Assembly (NCBI GenBank): GCA_002368645.1 | Contig: DFEE01000027.1 | Coordinates: 15,281-68,371, forward strand | DNA from: Bacteroidales bacterium UBA3810 | GTDB lineage: Bacteria > Bacteroidota > Bacteroidia > Bacteroidales > Paludibacteraceae | Reading direction: 5' to 3' | Length of the DNA: 53,091 nucleotides | Shown: positions 24,327-31,300 of the stretch, one piece after another | Layout of the letters: every line of letters begins with the position of its first letter | Position numbering within the stretch: position 1 is the stretch's first letter | Notes under the pieces: generated by a model | What the model saw: the letters and a program-made list of their open reading frames with translations, nothing else | Database searches by the model: none | What the model was told of the DNA's origin: nothing | Position numbers and translations under genes: made by a program

Positions 24327-26874
24327 TGAACTTCGTCTCAAAGGTTGCTTGTAATCGACTCATGATGGACTCTATCTGCTTATCTTTCAGCGTGTCTTCC
24401 TCGTTCTGTAGGATAAAGGAGAGGGCATAGCTCTTTTTGCCGGGCAGTAGGTTCTTGCCTTCATAGACATCAAAGAGATATACATCCTTTAGGTACTTAT
24501 GCTCGGTTTCAAATGCTGCTTTACGGAGGTCGGCGAACTGCACATTATTGTCCACCAATAGCGCAAAGTCGCGCTTTACTGCCGGGAACTTAGGAAGGTC
24601 TTTGATGATAGGCTTATACTGTTTACGCTGCTTCATCAGTGTTTTCCAATAGAGGTCGGCATAATAAACGGGAGCGTCAATGTCGAACTGCTTGAGTAGT
24701 TTAGGATTGACGATCGCCATATAACCGAGGCTTACGCCGTTGGCGGTTTTCAAGACAAGACCATCTGTGAAGCAGTCGGCTATTCCGCAGCAGCGTTCGC
24801 CGTCAGGGTCTATCGCCGGCTCAAGAATAAGCTTATCGACGGCAATCCCCAATCGTTTCAGCACCATATTGACATATGCGTGCAGGCGGTAGAAGGAAGT
24901 CCTTGTTGTTGCTTGTACCCAGGACTCAGGGGCTTTATTGCCGGTCAACCATAGACCCAAGTGCATCTCCTCACCATATGCTGCTGTGGCGGCCGGCGCG
25001 TCGCCGGTGACAGCATGGGCAGTAGCCGAAGCGTCTGTGCAGCCTTGTTTCGCGGCGTTGCTGACACTGTCGTCATGCCAGTAGCAGTTGCCGAACTCGT
25101 AAAAACTCAGGTCATCGTTTTTCCTGTTGACATTGCGCTGAATGGATTCAAGACCGCCAAAGAGCAGGGTCTGACGCATCACCGAGAGGTCTTGGCTTAA
25201 GGGGTTCATTATTCTGACACAAGTCTCTGACCATGAGCCATTTTGATAATACGCGGCTTTGGTGAGGCTGTTGTTCATAATCTCGTTAAAACCCTGTGCG
25301 GTCAGCTGTTCGCTCACTTTGCGCTGTTCTGCGACGGGGTTGGGCTTCGGGTTGAAGGAGAGGTTGGTGTTCACCTTGTCGGGGAACTCTACGTTGTTGT
25401 AGCCGTAGATCCGCAGGATGTCTTCGACCACATCGCACTCTTTGCGCACATCCACGCGGTAGCGCGGTACGCGCAACTCCCAGCAGTCACCATGCTTGGC
25501 GACTATCTCTATCTCTAATGCTTTCAGGATCGTCTCAATCGTCTCCTCGCCGATAGCCTTACCGATCAGGCTGTTCACCCTCTGAATATCAATCGTCACA
25601 TCCCACGCCTCTGCCGTGGCGGTAGCAGCACGCCAGTCTGCCACCTCCATACTTATTTCGCCACCTGCAACCTCTTGTATCAATAGAGCGCAGCGTTGCA
25701 GGTTATAGAGTGTCTGATTAGGGTCACAGCCGCGCTCATAGCGGAAGGAGGCGTCTGTGTTCAGACCGTGCCTGCGCGCAGTCTTACGAATCACTACCGG
25801 GTCGAAATAGGCACTCTCCAAGAACACGTTCTTCGTCTCTTCCGTTACACCGCTATTGAGACCACCGAACACACCCGCAAGGCATAGCGGACGGGTCTCG
25901 TCGCAAATCATCAAATCGCGGTGATCCAAACTACGCTCTACGCCGTCTAAGGTCACGAACTTCTGCCCTTCATCCGCACGCTTAACGATGATATGGTGAC
26001 CGCTTATCTTGTCCGCATCAAAACTGTGCAGGGCTTGACCCATCTCGAATAGTACAAAGTTAGTCACATCAACGACGTTGTTGATGGACCTGACACCTAT
26101 GGCGTTCAAGGCTTTGCGTAGCCACTCCGGAGATTCTTTCACCGTCACACCCTGTATGCTCACACCTGTATAACGCGGACAAGCTTCCGAATCCTCTACC
26201 GTCACTTCTATCGGCAAATTATGGTTCTGCACCTTGAACGCATCAACCGAAGGTTTATGTAATTCGTAATTCGTAATTCGTAATTCTGCACTGTGTGCAG
26301 CATAGTACGCGTGCAGGTCACGCGCTACACCGTAATGGGAGGCGGCGTCATTGCGGTTTGGCGTGATATCCATCTCAATCACCCAATCATCTTCAACGTG
26401 AAAATACTCTTTTGCCGGCAATCCTACGGGTGTATCGGCCGGTAAAACCATGATGCCTGCATGGTCAGTGCCCACACCTATCTCATCCTCCGCGCATATC
26501 ATGCCGAAAGACTCTTCGCCGCGGATCTTGCCTTTCTTAATAACGAAGGACTCTTCTCCTTGGTAAAGCACGGTGCCAATCGGGGCGACAATCACTTTCT
26601 GCCCAGCTGCCACATTCGGCGCACCGCACACAATCTGTATCGGCTCTTCACCGGCAGCTATACGCGTTTGGGTGATGTGCAAGTGGTCCGAGTTCGGGTG
26701 AGGAATGCACTCTACCACTTCACCCACCACCAAACCTTCCAGACCACCGCGGATCGTTTGGATCTTTTCTACTGTACCTACCTCAAGACCTATTGAGGTC
26801 ATAATCTTAGCTACTGTTTCGGCGTCATCTTTCAGGTCGATATACCTCCGTAGCCAATTGTAAGAAACATTCAT
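24310..26874 (-). CDS. pheT: Phenylalanyl-tRNA synthetase beta subunit
   Basis: 854-aa class II synthetase subunit. Domains in order: B1 and tRNA-binding EMAP-like OB fold (GLVVGEVVECIPHPNSDHLHITQT, residues 47-70), B3/B4 editing domain (INNVVDVTNFVLFEMGQALHSFDADKI), B5, the catalytic-like B6/B7 (QTLLFGGLESIQRNVNRKNDDLSFYEFGNCY), and the C-terminal ferredoxin-fold anticodon domain (KFPAVKRDFALLVD ... SYALSFILQNEEDTLKDKQI). Three repeat intrusions are in frame: a 7-bp array at 26261 encoding ELRITNYEL, a hairpin at 25611 (RAATATAEA), and a palindromic element at 24980-25070 (GCTDASATAHAVTGDAPAATAA). All lie in linkers or loops, so the enzyme is probably active. Confidence 0.97.
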   Translation of the reverse strand: MNVSYNWLRRYIDLKDDAETVAKIMTSIGLEVGTVEKIQTIRGGLEGLVVGEVVECIPHPNSDHLHITQTRIAAGEEPIQIVCGAPNVAAGQKVIVAPIGTVLYQGEESFVIKKGKIRGEESFGMICAEDEIGVGTDHAGIMVLPADTPVGLPAKEYFHVEDDWVIEMDITPNRNDAASHYGVARDLHAYYAAHSAELRITNYELHKPSVDAFKVQNHNLPIEVTVEDSEACPRYTGVSIQGVTVKESPEWLRKALNAIGVRSINNVVDVTNFVLFEMGQALHSFDADKISGHHIIVKRADEGQKFVTLDGVERSLDHRDLMICDETRPLCLAGVFGGLNSGVTEETKNVFLESAYFDPVVIRKTARRHGLNTDASFRYERGCDPNQTLYNLQRCALLIQEVAGGEISMEVADWRAATATAEAWDVTIDIQRVNSLIGKAIGEETIETILKALEIEIVAKHGDCWELRVPRYRVDVRKECDVVEDILRIYGYNNVEFPDKVNTNLSFNPKPNPVAEQRKVSEQLTAQGFNEIMNNSLTKAAYYQNGSWSETCVRIMNPLSQDLSVMRQTLLFGGLESIQRNVNRKNDDLSFYEFGNCYWHDDSVSNAAKQGCTDASATAHAVTGDAPAATAAYGEEMHLGLWLTGNKAPESWVQATTRTSFYRLHAYVNMVLKRLGIAVDKLILEPAIDPDGERCCGIADCFTDGLVLKTANGVSLGYMAIVNPKLLKQFDIDAPVYYADLYWKTLMKQRKQYKPIIKDLPKFPAVKRDFALLVDNNVQFADLRKAAFETEHKYLKDVYLFDVYEGKNLLPGKKSYALSFILQNEEDTLKDKQIESIMSRLQATFETKFNAKLR
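24980..25070. repeat. In-frame palindromic element in pheT
   Basis: Plus strand: GCTGCTGTGGCGGC (relative of the CTGCC-GTGGC-GGCAG hairpin), then hairpin CCGGCG-CGT-CGCCGG (24993-25007), GGTGACAGCA, and CGTCTGTGCAGCC (from 25031), GGCGTTGCTG. It is a mosaic of the modules seen in ribF. In the pheT frame it encodes about 25 extra residues between the FEFGNCY block and HLGLWLTGN. Confidence 0.82.
25611..25625. repeat. Solo hairpin module in pheT
   Basis: CTGCC-GTGGC-GGTAG: same stem-loop as hairpin 1 of the palindromic family with one G-T type change; it encodes part of RAATATAEA in PheT. Short, so it could be chance. Confidence 0.45.
26261..26287. repeat. 7-bp tandem repeat inside pheT
   Basis: AATTCGT three times in a row (26261-26281), then partial AATTCTG. 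In PheT it encodes ELRITNYEL just before KPSVDAFKV, a position where relatives have a variable linker. Change of one unit would shift the frame of an essential gene. Confidence 0.85.
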
Positions 26875-26909
26875 ATCTTTTATTAATCTTTATTAATCGT
26901 AAATGCGTG

Positions 26910-26941
26910 CAAAGATACAACATTTTTTTTATGTATGCAAA
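26910..26941 (-). promoter_or_regulatory. Bacteroidota promoter for pheT
   Basis: Minus strand: TTTGC (26941-26937), 19-bp spacer, TATCTTTG (26917-26910). Predicted start near 26903; leader about 29 nt. It probably drives pheT through the phosphoesterase. Confidence 0.82.
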
Positions 26942-26976
26942 TTTATGTGCAGAATTTATGCAAATGGGCAATTTTT

Positions 26977-27008
26977 TTTGCATATATCAGAAAAAAGCAT
27001 TATTTTTG
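26977..27008 (+). promoter_or_regulatory. Bacteroidota promoter for ribF
   Basis: TTTGC (26977-26981), 19-bp spacer, TATTTTTG (27001-27008). Predicted start near 27015 excludes upstream ATGs and fixes the ribF start at 27031. Confidence 0.82.
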
Positions 27009-27030
27009 CGACCCTAATTGGAAGAAAACA

Positions 27031-27960
27031 ATGCAATACGTTGCGACAATAGGATTTTTTGACGGTGTACACCGTGGTCATAAATACCTCTTAGACAGAT
27101 TGAAGGCGGAGGCAACCAGCCGCGGTATGCGCTCCGCGGCTGTGACCTTTGATGTGCATCCTGAAACGGTGCTCCATCACCGTGAGAAACGCTTACTGAG
27201 CACGCTTGATGAACGACTTTCACTATTGAAAAGTACAGGGGTCGATGAGATAATGGTCTATCCCTTTGAAGATATACAGGACCTGACTGCGGACGCGTTC
27301 ATGGAGGTTCTGCACGCACGAGGCGTACAAGTGCTGCTCATGGGCTATGACCACCGCTTCGGTCGCCGCCGGCGCGTCGCCGGTGACAGCAACGCCACGG
27401 AGCTCGGCTGCACAGACGCCGGGACTGCCGCCACGGCAGCGGCAGTAGAGATTGTCAAGGTGCAGGAATTAGCCGGTGAGCACGTATCTTCCTCCGCTAT
27501 ACGGAAAGCTTTGGTGATGGGCGAGATAGAGAAAGCCAATGAGATGTTAGGATACTCTTACAGCCTGACCGGCGAGGTCGTACACGGCAACGGGATAGGG
27601 CAGTCTATCGGTTTTCCGACCGCTAATATAGCCCTGCCCGCCAATAAACTGCTACCCGCCGAAGGCGTCTATGCCGCTGCCGTGGCGACAGTCCCGGCGT
27701 CTGTGCAGCCTATAGACGAGTTCCGCAGCGTCGCCGACACCGGTGTTACACCAGCGGTGGTGAATATCGGCAAGAATCCGACGGTGGGAGGAAAGGCGAT
27801 GACCGTTGAGGTGCATATAGTCGGTTATAGCGGCAATCTATATGGGCAGACACTGACAATAAAACTGCTCCATCGCTTGCGCGGGGAGCAGAAATTCAAT
27901 TCTTTAGAGGAATTACGCACGCAGATTCAACAAGACATTCTACGGATAGATAATAACTGA
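27031..27960 (+). CDS. ribF: Bifunctional riboflavin kinase/FAD synthetase
   Basis: 309 aa. Makes FMN and then FAD from riboflavin. The FAD synthetase part has TIGFFDGVHRGHKYLL (nucleotidyltransferase HxGH-like), VTFDVHPETVL, and LLMGYDHRFGR; the kinase part has HGNGIGQSIGFPTANI and VVNIGKNPTVGG. The start at 27031 is chosen from the promoter and from homologous N-termini. Two palindromic elements are in frame: one after DHRFGRR (encoding RVAGDSNATELGCTDAGTAA) and one after GVYAAAV (TVPASVQPIDEFRSVADTGV). Both replace or extend loops between conserved blocks. Overlaps the convergent NlpC/P60 gene by 34 bp. Confidence 0.95.
   Translation: MQYVATIGFFDGVHRGHKYLLDRLKAEATSRGMRSAAVTFDVHPETVLHHREKRLLSTLDERLSLLKSTGVDEIMVYPFEDIQDLTADAFMEVLHARGVQVLLMGYDHRFGRRRRVAGDSNATELGCTDAGTAATAAAVEIVKVQELAGEHVSSSAIRKALVMGEIEKANEMLGYSYSLTGEVVHGNGIGQSIGFPTANIALPANKLLPAEGVYAAAVATVPASVQPIDEFRSVADTGVTPAVVNIGKNPTVGGKAMTVEVHIVGYSGNLYGQTLTIKLLHRLRGEQKFNSLEELRTQIQQDILRIDNN
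27366..27440 (-). repeat. In-frame palindromic element, ribF copy 1
   Basis: Hairpin CCGGCG-CGT-CGCCGG (27369-27383), GTGACAGCAACG, CTCGGCTGCACAGACGCCGG, hairpin CTGCC-GCCAC-GGCAG (27425-27439). It is the reverse complement of the layout in ribF copy 2, so the same element type is translated in the opposite orientation within one gene. Confidence 0.9.
27676..27755 (+). repeat. In-frame palindromic element, ribF copy 2
   Basis: Hairpin 1 CTGCC-GTGGC-GACAG (27677-27691), CCCGGCGTCTGTGCAGCC, GACGAGTTCCGCAGCGTCGC, hairpin 3 CCGGTG-TTA-CACCAG (27740-27754). It encodes AAVATVPASVQP and DEFRSVADTGVTPA, nearly identical to part of the NlpC/P60 insert. Confidence 0.9.
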
Positions 27961-28787
27961 TGAGTAGGGATTCCTTTCTCCGTTATCGCTTCCAACTTGA
28001 CTCTCCCCGAACAATGGATAAGCACTTCTTTGTTCATTAAGAGCCCCACATGAGCTGGCGTAACGCCAGTGTTGGCGACGCTACGAAGCTCGTCTGCACA
28101 GACGCCGGAACTGCCGCCACTGCTCGGCTGCACAGACGCCGGGACTGCCGCCACGGCAGCGTGGCAGTGCCCGAAGAAGACCAAATCTCCGCTTTGGGCT
28201 TCTTTGAGGGACGGAACTAATTCACCTTGTTTGGCTTGCTCTGAGGCATTGCGCAATAAACGGCGGCCAAAGAGCTTCATGATGATCTGCGTAAACCCCG
28301 AACAATCCATTCCCATGGCATTACGACCTCCCCATAGATAGGGCGTATTGAGCATGAAGCGACAAACACGTTGAAGATTAGCCTCATTGAGCTCCAATGG
28401 CGCGGTGATAACCATTGTTGGATCTATCTTGAACGACACACCTAAGAGGGAGAAATGACCGTCCTTATAGGCGGGTAGGGAAGTGCCGATACTCAAGGGA
28501 ATAGTGTGACCGTTATTCTCACTCACTGCATACACGATAGGAAACGCCGCAGTGGCTGCGGTCCCGGAAACGCCACGGAGTTCGTCTTCCGTGACAGCAG
28601 AGATCATCTTACGGTCAGCCCAACCGACTTGACCGTCATAATCATTGCGGATATGCACCCAGCGATCGGTGTATTCGAGAATCTCTACCGTCTCGCCGAA
28701 GAGCAATTGCGTCGTCTGCTCCGACTGCTCGCGAGGAAGAGCCCTGACCGGAACAACGGAATGAAGTATAATAGCCTTATTTAACAT
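27927..28787 (-). CDS. NlpC/P60 cysteine peptidase with SH3 domain
   Basis: 286 aa. An N-terminal bacterial SH3 region (SEQTTQLLFGETVEILEYTDRWVHIRNDYDGQVGWAD) precedes an NlpC/P60 domain with catalytic Cys in YLWGGRNAMGMDCSGFTQ (about residue 160) and catalytic His in AHVGLLMNKE, then IHCSGRV. It likely cleaves D-Glu/Dpm bonds in peptidoglycan fragments; no signal peptide is seen, as in cytoplasmic muropeptide-recycling relatives. Two palindromic elements are translated: TEDELRGVSGTAATAA between the two domains, and about 35 residues immediately before the catalytic His. Activity may depend on that loop being tolerated. Confidence 0.9.
   Translation of the reverse strand: MLNKAIILHSVVPVRALPREQSEQTTQLLFGETVEILEYTDRWVHIRNDYDGQVGWADRKMISAVTEDELRGVSGTAATAAFPIVYAVSENNGHTIPLSIGTSLPAYKDGHFSLLGVSFKIDPTMVITAPLELNEANLQRVCRFMLNTPYLWGGRNAMGMDCSGFTQIIMKLFGRRLLRNASEQAKQGELVPSLKEAQSGDLVFFGHCHAAVAAVPASVQPSSGGSSGVCADELRSVANTGVTPAHVGLLMNKEVLIHCSGRVKLEAITEKGIPTHQLLSIRRMSC
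28054..28160 (-). repeat. In-frame palindromic element, NlpC/P60 copy 1 (compound)
   Basis: Plus-strand order: hairpin CTGGCG-TAA-CGCCAG (28055-28069), perfect palindrome CGTCTG-CA-CAGACG (28091-28104), a degenerate second hairpin 1 (28111-), GGCTGCACAGACGCCGG, hairpin CTGCC-GCCAC-GGCAG (28145-28159). The CACAGACGCCGG segment occurs twice, so the element looks like a tandem or nested insertion. It encodes AAVAAVPASVQPSSGGSSGV and ADELRSVANTGVTP. Confidence 0.9.
28543..28608 (-). repeat. In-frame palindromic element, NlpC/P60 copy 2
   Basis: Hairpin CCGCA-GTGGC-TGCGG (28547-28561), then TCCCGGAAACGCCACGGAG and TCGTCTTCCGTGACAGCAG. The stem differs from CTGCC/GGCAG at two positions, both compensated, while the loop is unchanged. 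It encodes TEDELRGVSGTAATAA. Confidence 0.85.
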
Positions 28788-28801
28788 AGGTGATTTGCTT
28801 T

Positions 28802-29908
28802 CTAATCCGGGAATTGCATAAGATATGCTTTGATGAAGGCGTCTAAATCGCCGTCCATCACGGCATTGACATTGGAGGTCTGGTAATTGGTGCGATGGTC
28901 TTTTACCCGCCGGTCGTCAAATACATAGGACCGTATCTGGCTGCCCCATTCAATCTTCTTCTTTCCCGCTTCCACTTGGGCTTGGGCTTGACGACGTTTC
29001 TCCATCTCTATCTCATAGAGTTGGGAACGCAAATGCCGTAGGGCATTCTCTCTGTTCTTAGGCTGGTCGCGCGTTTCGGTATTCTCGATAACAATCTCAT
29101 CGGGCTGACCGGTCAGTTGGTTGATAAACTTATAGTGCAACCGTACTCCAGACTCGACCTTATTAACGTTCTGTCCGCCGGCACCGGATGAACGGAACGT
29201 GTCCCAACTGATACCGGCAGGGTCGATATTGATTTCAATTGAGTCATCGACAAGGGGGACTACAAAGACAGAGGCGAATGAGGTCATCCGCTTGCCCTGT
29301 GCATTGTAGGGACTGACACGCACAAGGCGATGAATACCGTTCTCGGACTTCAAATAGCCATAAGCCATATCGCCCTCTATATTAAAAGTGACGGTCTTGA
29401 TACCCGCCTCATCGCCTTCCTGGTAGTTGGCGATAGTGACTTTGTAATCATGTTTCTCGCAATACCGTTGGTACATGCGCATCAGCATGGACGCCCAGTC
29501 TTGCGCTTCGGTTCCGCCGGCACCTGCCACTATCTTCAAGACCGCAGGCATAGCGTCTTCCTCGTGCGAAAGCATGTTCTGCATCTCTAAAGATTCTATT
29601 CGCTCTAACGCGTGATTGTAGGCAGTGTCCACCTCCTCCTCGCTCACCAACTCTTCCTTGTAGTAATCAAAGGCTAACTGCAACTCCTCCATCGCACTCG
29701 CCACCGCTTCATAACCGCTTATCCACCGCTTGAGACCATTGACCTTACGCATCTGCGCTTCCGCCGCTTTGGCATCCTGCCAAAAATCCGGGTCTTGGGT
29801 CCTCATCTCTTCTTCTTTCAACTGCTCACGCTTCTCCTCTATATGGAGGTACACAAATAAGTGCTCTTTGCGTTGCTGCAACTCCTTCAATTGTTCAAGT
29901 GTAATCAT
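28802..29908 (-). CDS. prfB: Peptide chain release factor 2
   Basis: 368 aa from the ATG at 29908 (MITLEQLKELQQRKEHLF); longer in-frame starts lie upstream of the promoter and are rejected. It releases peptides at UGA and UAA. GGQ motif SSGAGGQNVNK (about residue 240), preceded by LVRVSPYNAQGKRMTSFASV; the stop-recognition region is present. No UGA or frameshift site occurs near codon 25, so the programmed +1 frameshift used by many bacteria for RF2 autoregulation is absent. Confidence 0.96.
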   Translation of the reverse strand: MITLEQLKELQQRKEHLFVYLHIEEKREQLKEEEMRTQDPDFWQDAKAAEAQMRKVNGLKRWISGYEAVASAMEELQLAFDYYKEELVSEEEVDTAYNHALERIESLEMQNMLSHEEDAMPAVLKIVAGAGGTEAQDWASMLMRMYQRYCEKHDYKVTIANYQEGDEAGIKTVTFNIEGDMAYGYLKSENGIHRLVRVSPYNAQGKRMTSFASVFVVPLVDDSIEINIDPAGISWDTFRSSGAGGQNVNKVESGVRLHYKFINQLTGQPDEIVIENTETRDQPKNRENALRHLRSQLYEIEMEKRRQAQAQVEAGKKKIEWGSQIRSYVFDDRRVKDHRTNYQTSNVNAVMDGDLDAFIKAYLMQFPD

Positions 29909-29925
29909 AAATGCTGAATTTGCCG

Positions 29926-29957
29926 CAAAAGTAGCAAAAAATTTGGATATCTCCAAA
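29926..29957 (-). promoter_or_regulatory. Bacteroidota promoter for prfB
   Basis: Minus strand: TTTGG (29957-29953), 19-bp spacer, TACTTTTG (29933-29926). Predicted start near 29919, about 11 nt before the prfB ATG. Its -33 box and that of the divergent promoter form the inverted repeat TTTGG-ATATCT-CCAAA. Confidence 0.82.
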
Positions 29958-29973
29958 AAAAAGTGTATTTTTG
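29942..29973 (+). promoter_or_regulatory. Bacteroidota promoter for the DUF486 gene
   Basis: TTTGG (29942-29946), 19-bp spacer, TATTTTTG (29966-29973). Predicted start near 29980, about 17 nt before ATG 29997. Confidence 0.82.
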
Positions 29974-29996
29974 CCTCGATTTTTAATGTATTACTT

Positions 29997-30365
29997 ATGT
30001 CACAAGCATTGCAGACGCTCATTTTGCTCTTTCTGTCGAACATCATGATGACCTTGGCGTGGTATGGTCACCTCAAGCTTGCAGAGTTCAGTTGGTTCCG
30101 TTCATGGCCATTGATTGCCGTTATTATCTTCAGTTGGGGAATCGCTTTCTTCGAATATTGCCTCCAAGTACCGGCTAACCGCATCGGCTTTGAAGGCAAC
30201 GGCGGTCCTTTCTCCCTCATGCAACTAAAGGTCATTCAAGAGGTCATCACACTTGTGGTCTTTATCCTCTTCTCCATGATTGCCTTTCATATGCACCTCA
30301 GATGGAACCATCTTGTGGCTGCCGTGCTGATGGTGCTTGCCGTGTATTTTGTGTTTATGAAATAA
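29997..30365 (+). CDS. DUF486 family membrane protein (DMT-like)
   Basis: 122 aa, four predicted transmembrane helices. MSQALQTLILLFLSNIMMTLAWYGHLK and SWGIAFFEYCLQVPANRIGFEGNGGPFSLMQLKVIQEVITL match the DUF486 family, small drug/metabolite-transporter-like proteins without known substrate. The start at 29997 fits the promoter; frames extending upstream run through the divergent prfB gene and are artefacts. Next gene follows after 36 bp. Confidence 0.9.
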   Translation: MSQALQTLILLFLSNIMMTLAWYGHLKLAEFSWFRSWPLIAVIIFSWGIAFFEYCLQVPANRIGFEGNGGPFSLMQLKVIQEVITLVVFILFSMIAFHMHLRWNHLVAAVLMVLAVYFVFMK

Positions 30366-30401
30366 ACTCCCTGCCTCTATGCAGCGAAAAACCATGATTA
30401 T

Positions 30402-31295
30402 ATGACCGTATCTTCTTCGAACAAAAAGACCAAAGATTTATGCCTCATCTATAGCATTTATCTGTTGGCATTTGCTATTGCTGCTGCCGTGGCGGCAGTC
30501 GCTGGGACCGCAGCCACTGCGGTGCTCGTATTTGACGTGGTGGCTACGGTCGTCGTCTTTATCGGCTCTGTAGCGCTCCATAATTCCTCGGTTTATGACC
30601 CCTATTGGTCTGTAACGCCGATGGTGATTGCCGCATGGCTATACTGCCGCTATGATTGTTGGGACATCTGGCATATCGTAGTTTTGGTAGCCCTTTTTGC
30701 GTGGGGCATACGGTTAACTCTAAATTGGCAGAAAAACACAACCGGTTTGGATTGGGAAGATTGGCGCTACCGCAATTATCGGGATAATAACGGGCCGTTT
30801 ATGTGGTTTATCCTGAATTTCTTTGGGATACATATGATGCCGACCTTGTTGGTTTTTGCGGGACTTATTCCGCTGATGACCATTGTGACCGTCCCTCTTA
30901 ATGCGTGGTGCTTAGTCGGTGTCGCTATCATGATGGCGGGGACGCTTCTTGAACATCTCGCCGATACCCATATGCGGGCGTTCTTGCAGGCTACGAAAGA
31001 CAGCAAGGAACGGACCACTTGCCGAACAGGTATTTGGCGGCTAAGCCGACATCCTAATTATCTGGGCGAAATCACGTTCTGGTGGGGATTGGCAGCTGTT
31101 TATTTCTCTGCCTCTCCGGTGGTGGCTGAGCCATTGTTTTGGGTAAAAGGACTCGGAGGAGCCGTGGCGATGTTCCTGCTATTTGAGTGTATCTCGATTC
31201 CCTTGATGGAAAAACGCCAGTTGGCGCGTAGAAGCGATTACCGCGACTACCAACGCACAACTTCACGGCTCTTTTTACTCCCACCGAGAAAGTAA
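30402..31295 (+). CDS. DUF1295 family membrane protein (steroid 5-alpha-reductase-like)
   Basis: 297 aa, about seven helices. SVYDPYWSVTPMVIAAWLY, TGLDWEDWRYRNYR and GIWRLSRHPNYLGEITFWWGLAAVYFSA are DUF1295 signatures; the RHPNYLGE region is the shared NADPH-binding motif of isoprenylcysteine methyltransferase/5-alpha-reductase folds. Substrate unknown. The first helix contains an in-frame pair of hairpin modules (30484-30522) encoding AAVAAVAGTAATA, which fits a membrane segment because it is Ala/Val-rich. Confidence 0.88.
   Translation: MTVSSSNKKTKDLCLIYSIYLLAFAIAAAVAAVAGTAATAVLVFDVVATVVVFIGSVALHNSSVYDPYWSVTPMVIAAWLYCRYDCWDIWHIVVLVALFAWGIRLTLNWQKNTTGLDWEDWRYRNYRDNNGPFMWFILNFFGIHMMPTLLVFAGLIPLMTIVTVPLNAWCLVGVAIMMAGTLLEHLADTHMRAFLQATKDSKERTTCRTGIWRLSRHPNYLGEITFWWGLAAVYFSASPVVAEPLFWVKGLGGAVAMFLLFECISIPLMEKRQLARRSDYRDYQRTTSRLFLLPPRK
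30484..30522. repeat. Inverted hairpin doublet in the DUF1295 gene
   Basis: CTGCC-GTGGC-GGCAG (30484-30498), 9 bp, CCGCA-GCCAC-TGCGG (30508-30522). The loops GTGGC and GCCAC are reverse complements, so this is one hairpin module followed by a variant in the opposite orientation. Confidence 0.85.
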
Positions 31296-31300
31296 TTTAT

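Noticed and set aside
26935..27030. Longer ribF start with 32 extra residues
   Set aside because: It would overlap the ribF promoter boxes and the extra residues do not fit the RibF N-terminus.
27366..28608. Palindromic segments as transcription terminators
   Set aside because: They lie inside coding sequences, lack T-tracts and keep the reading frame.
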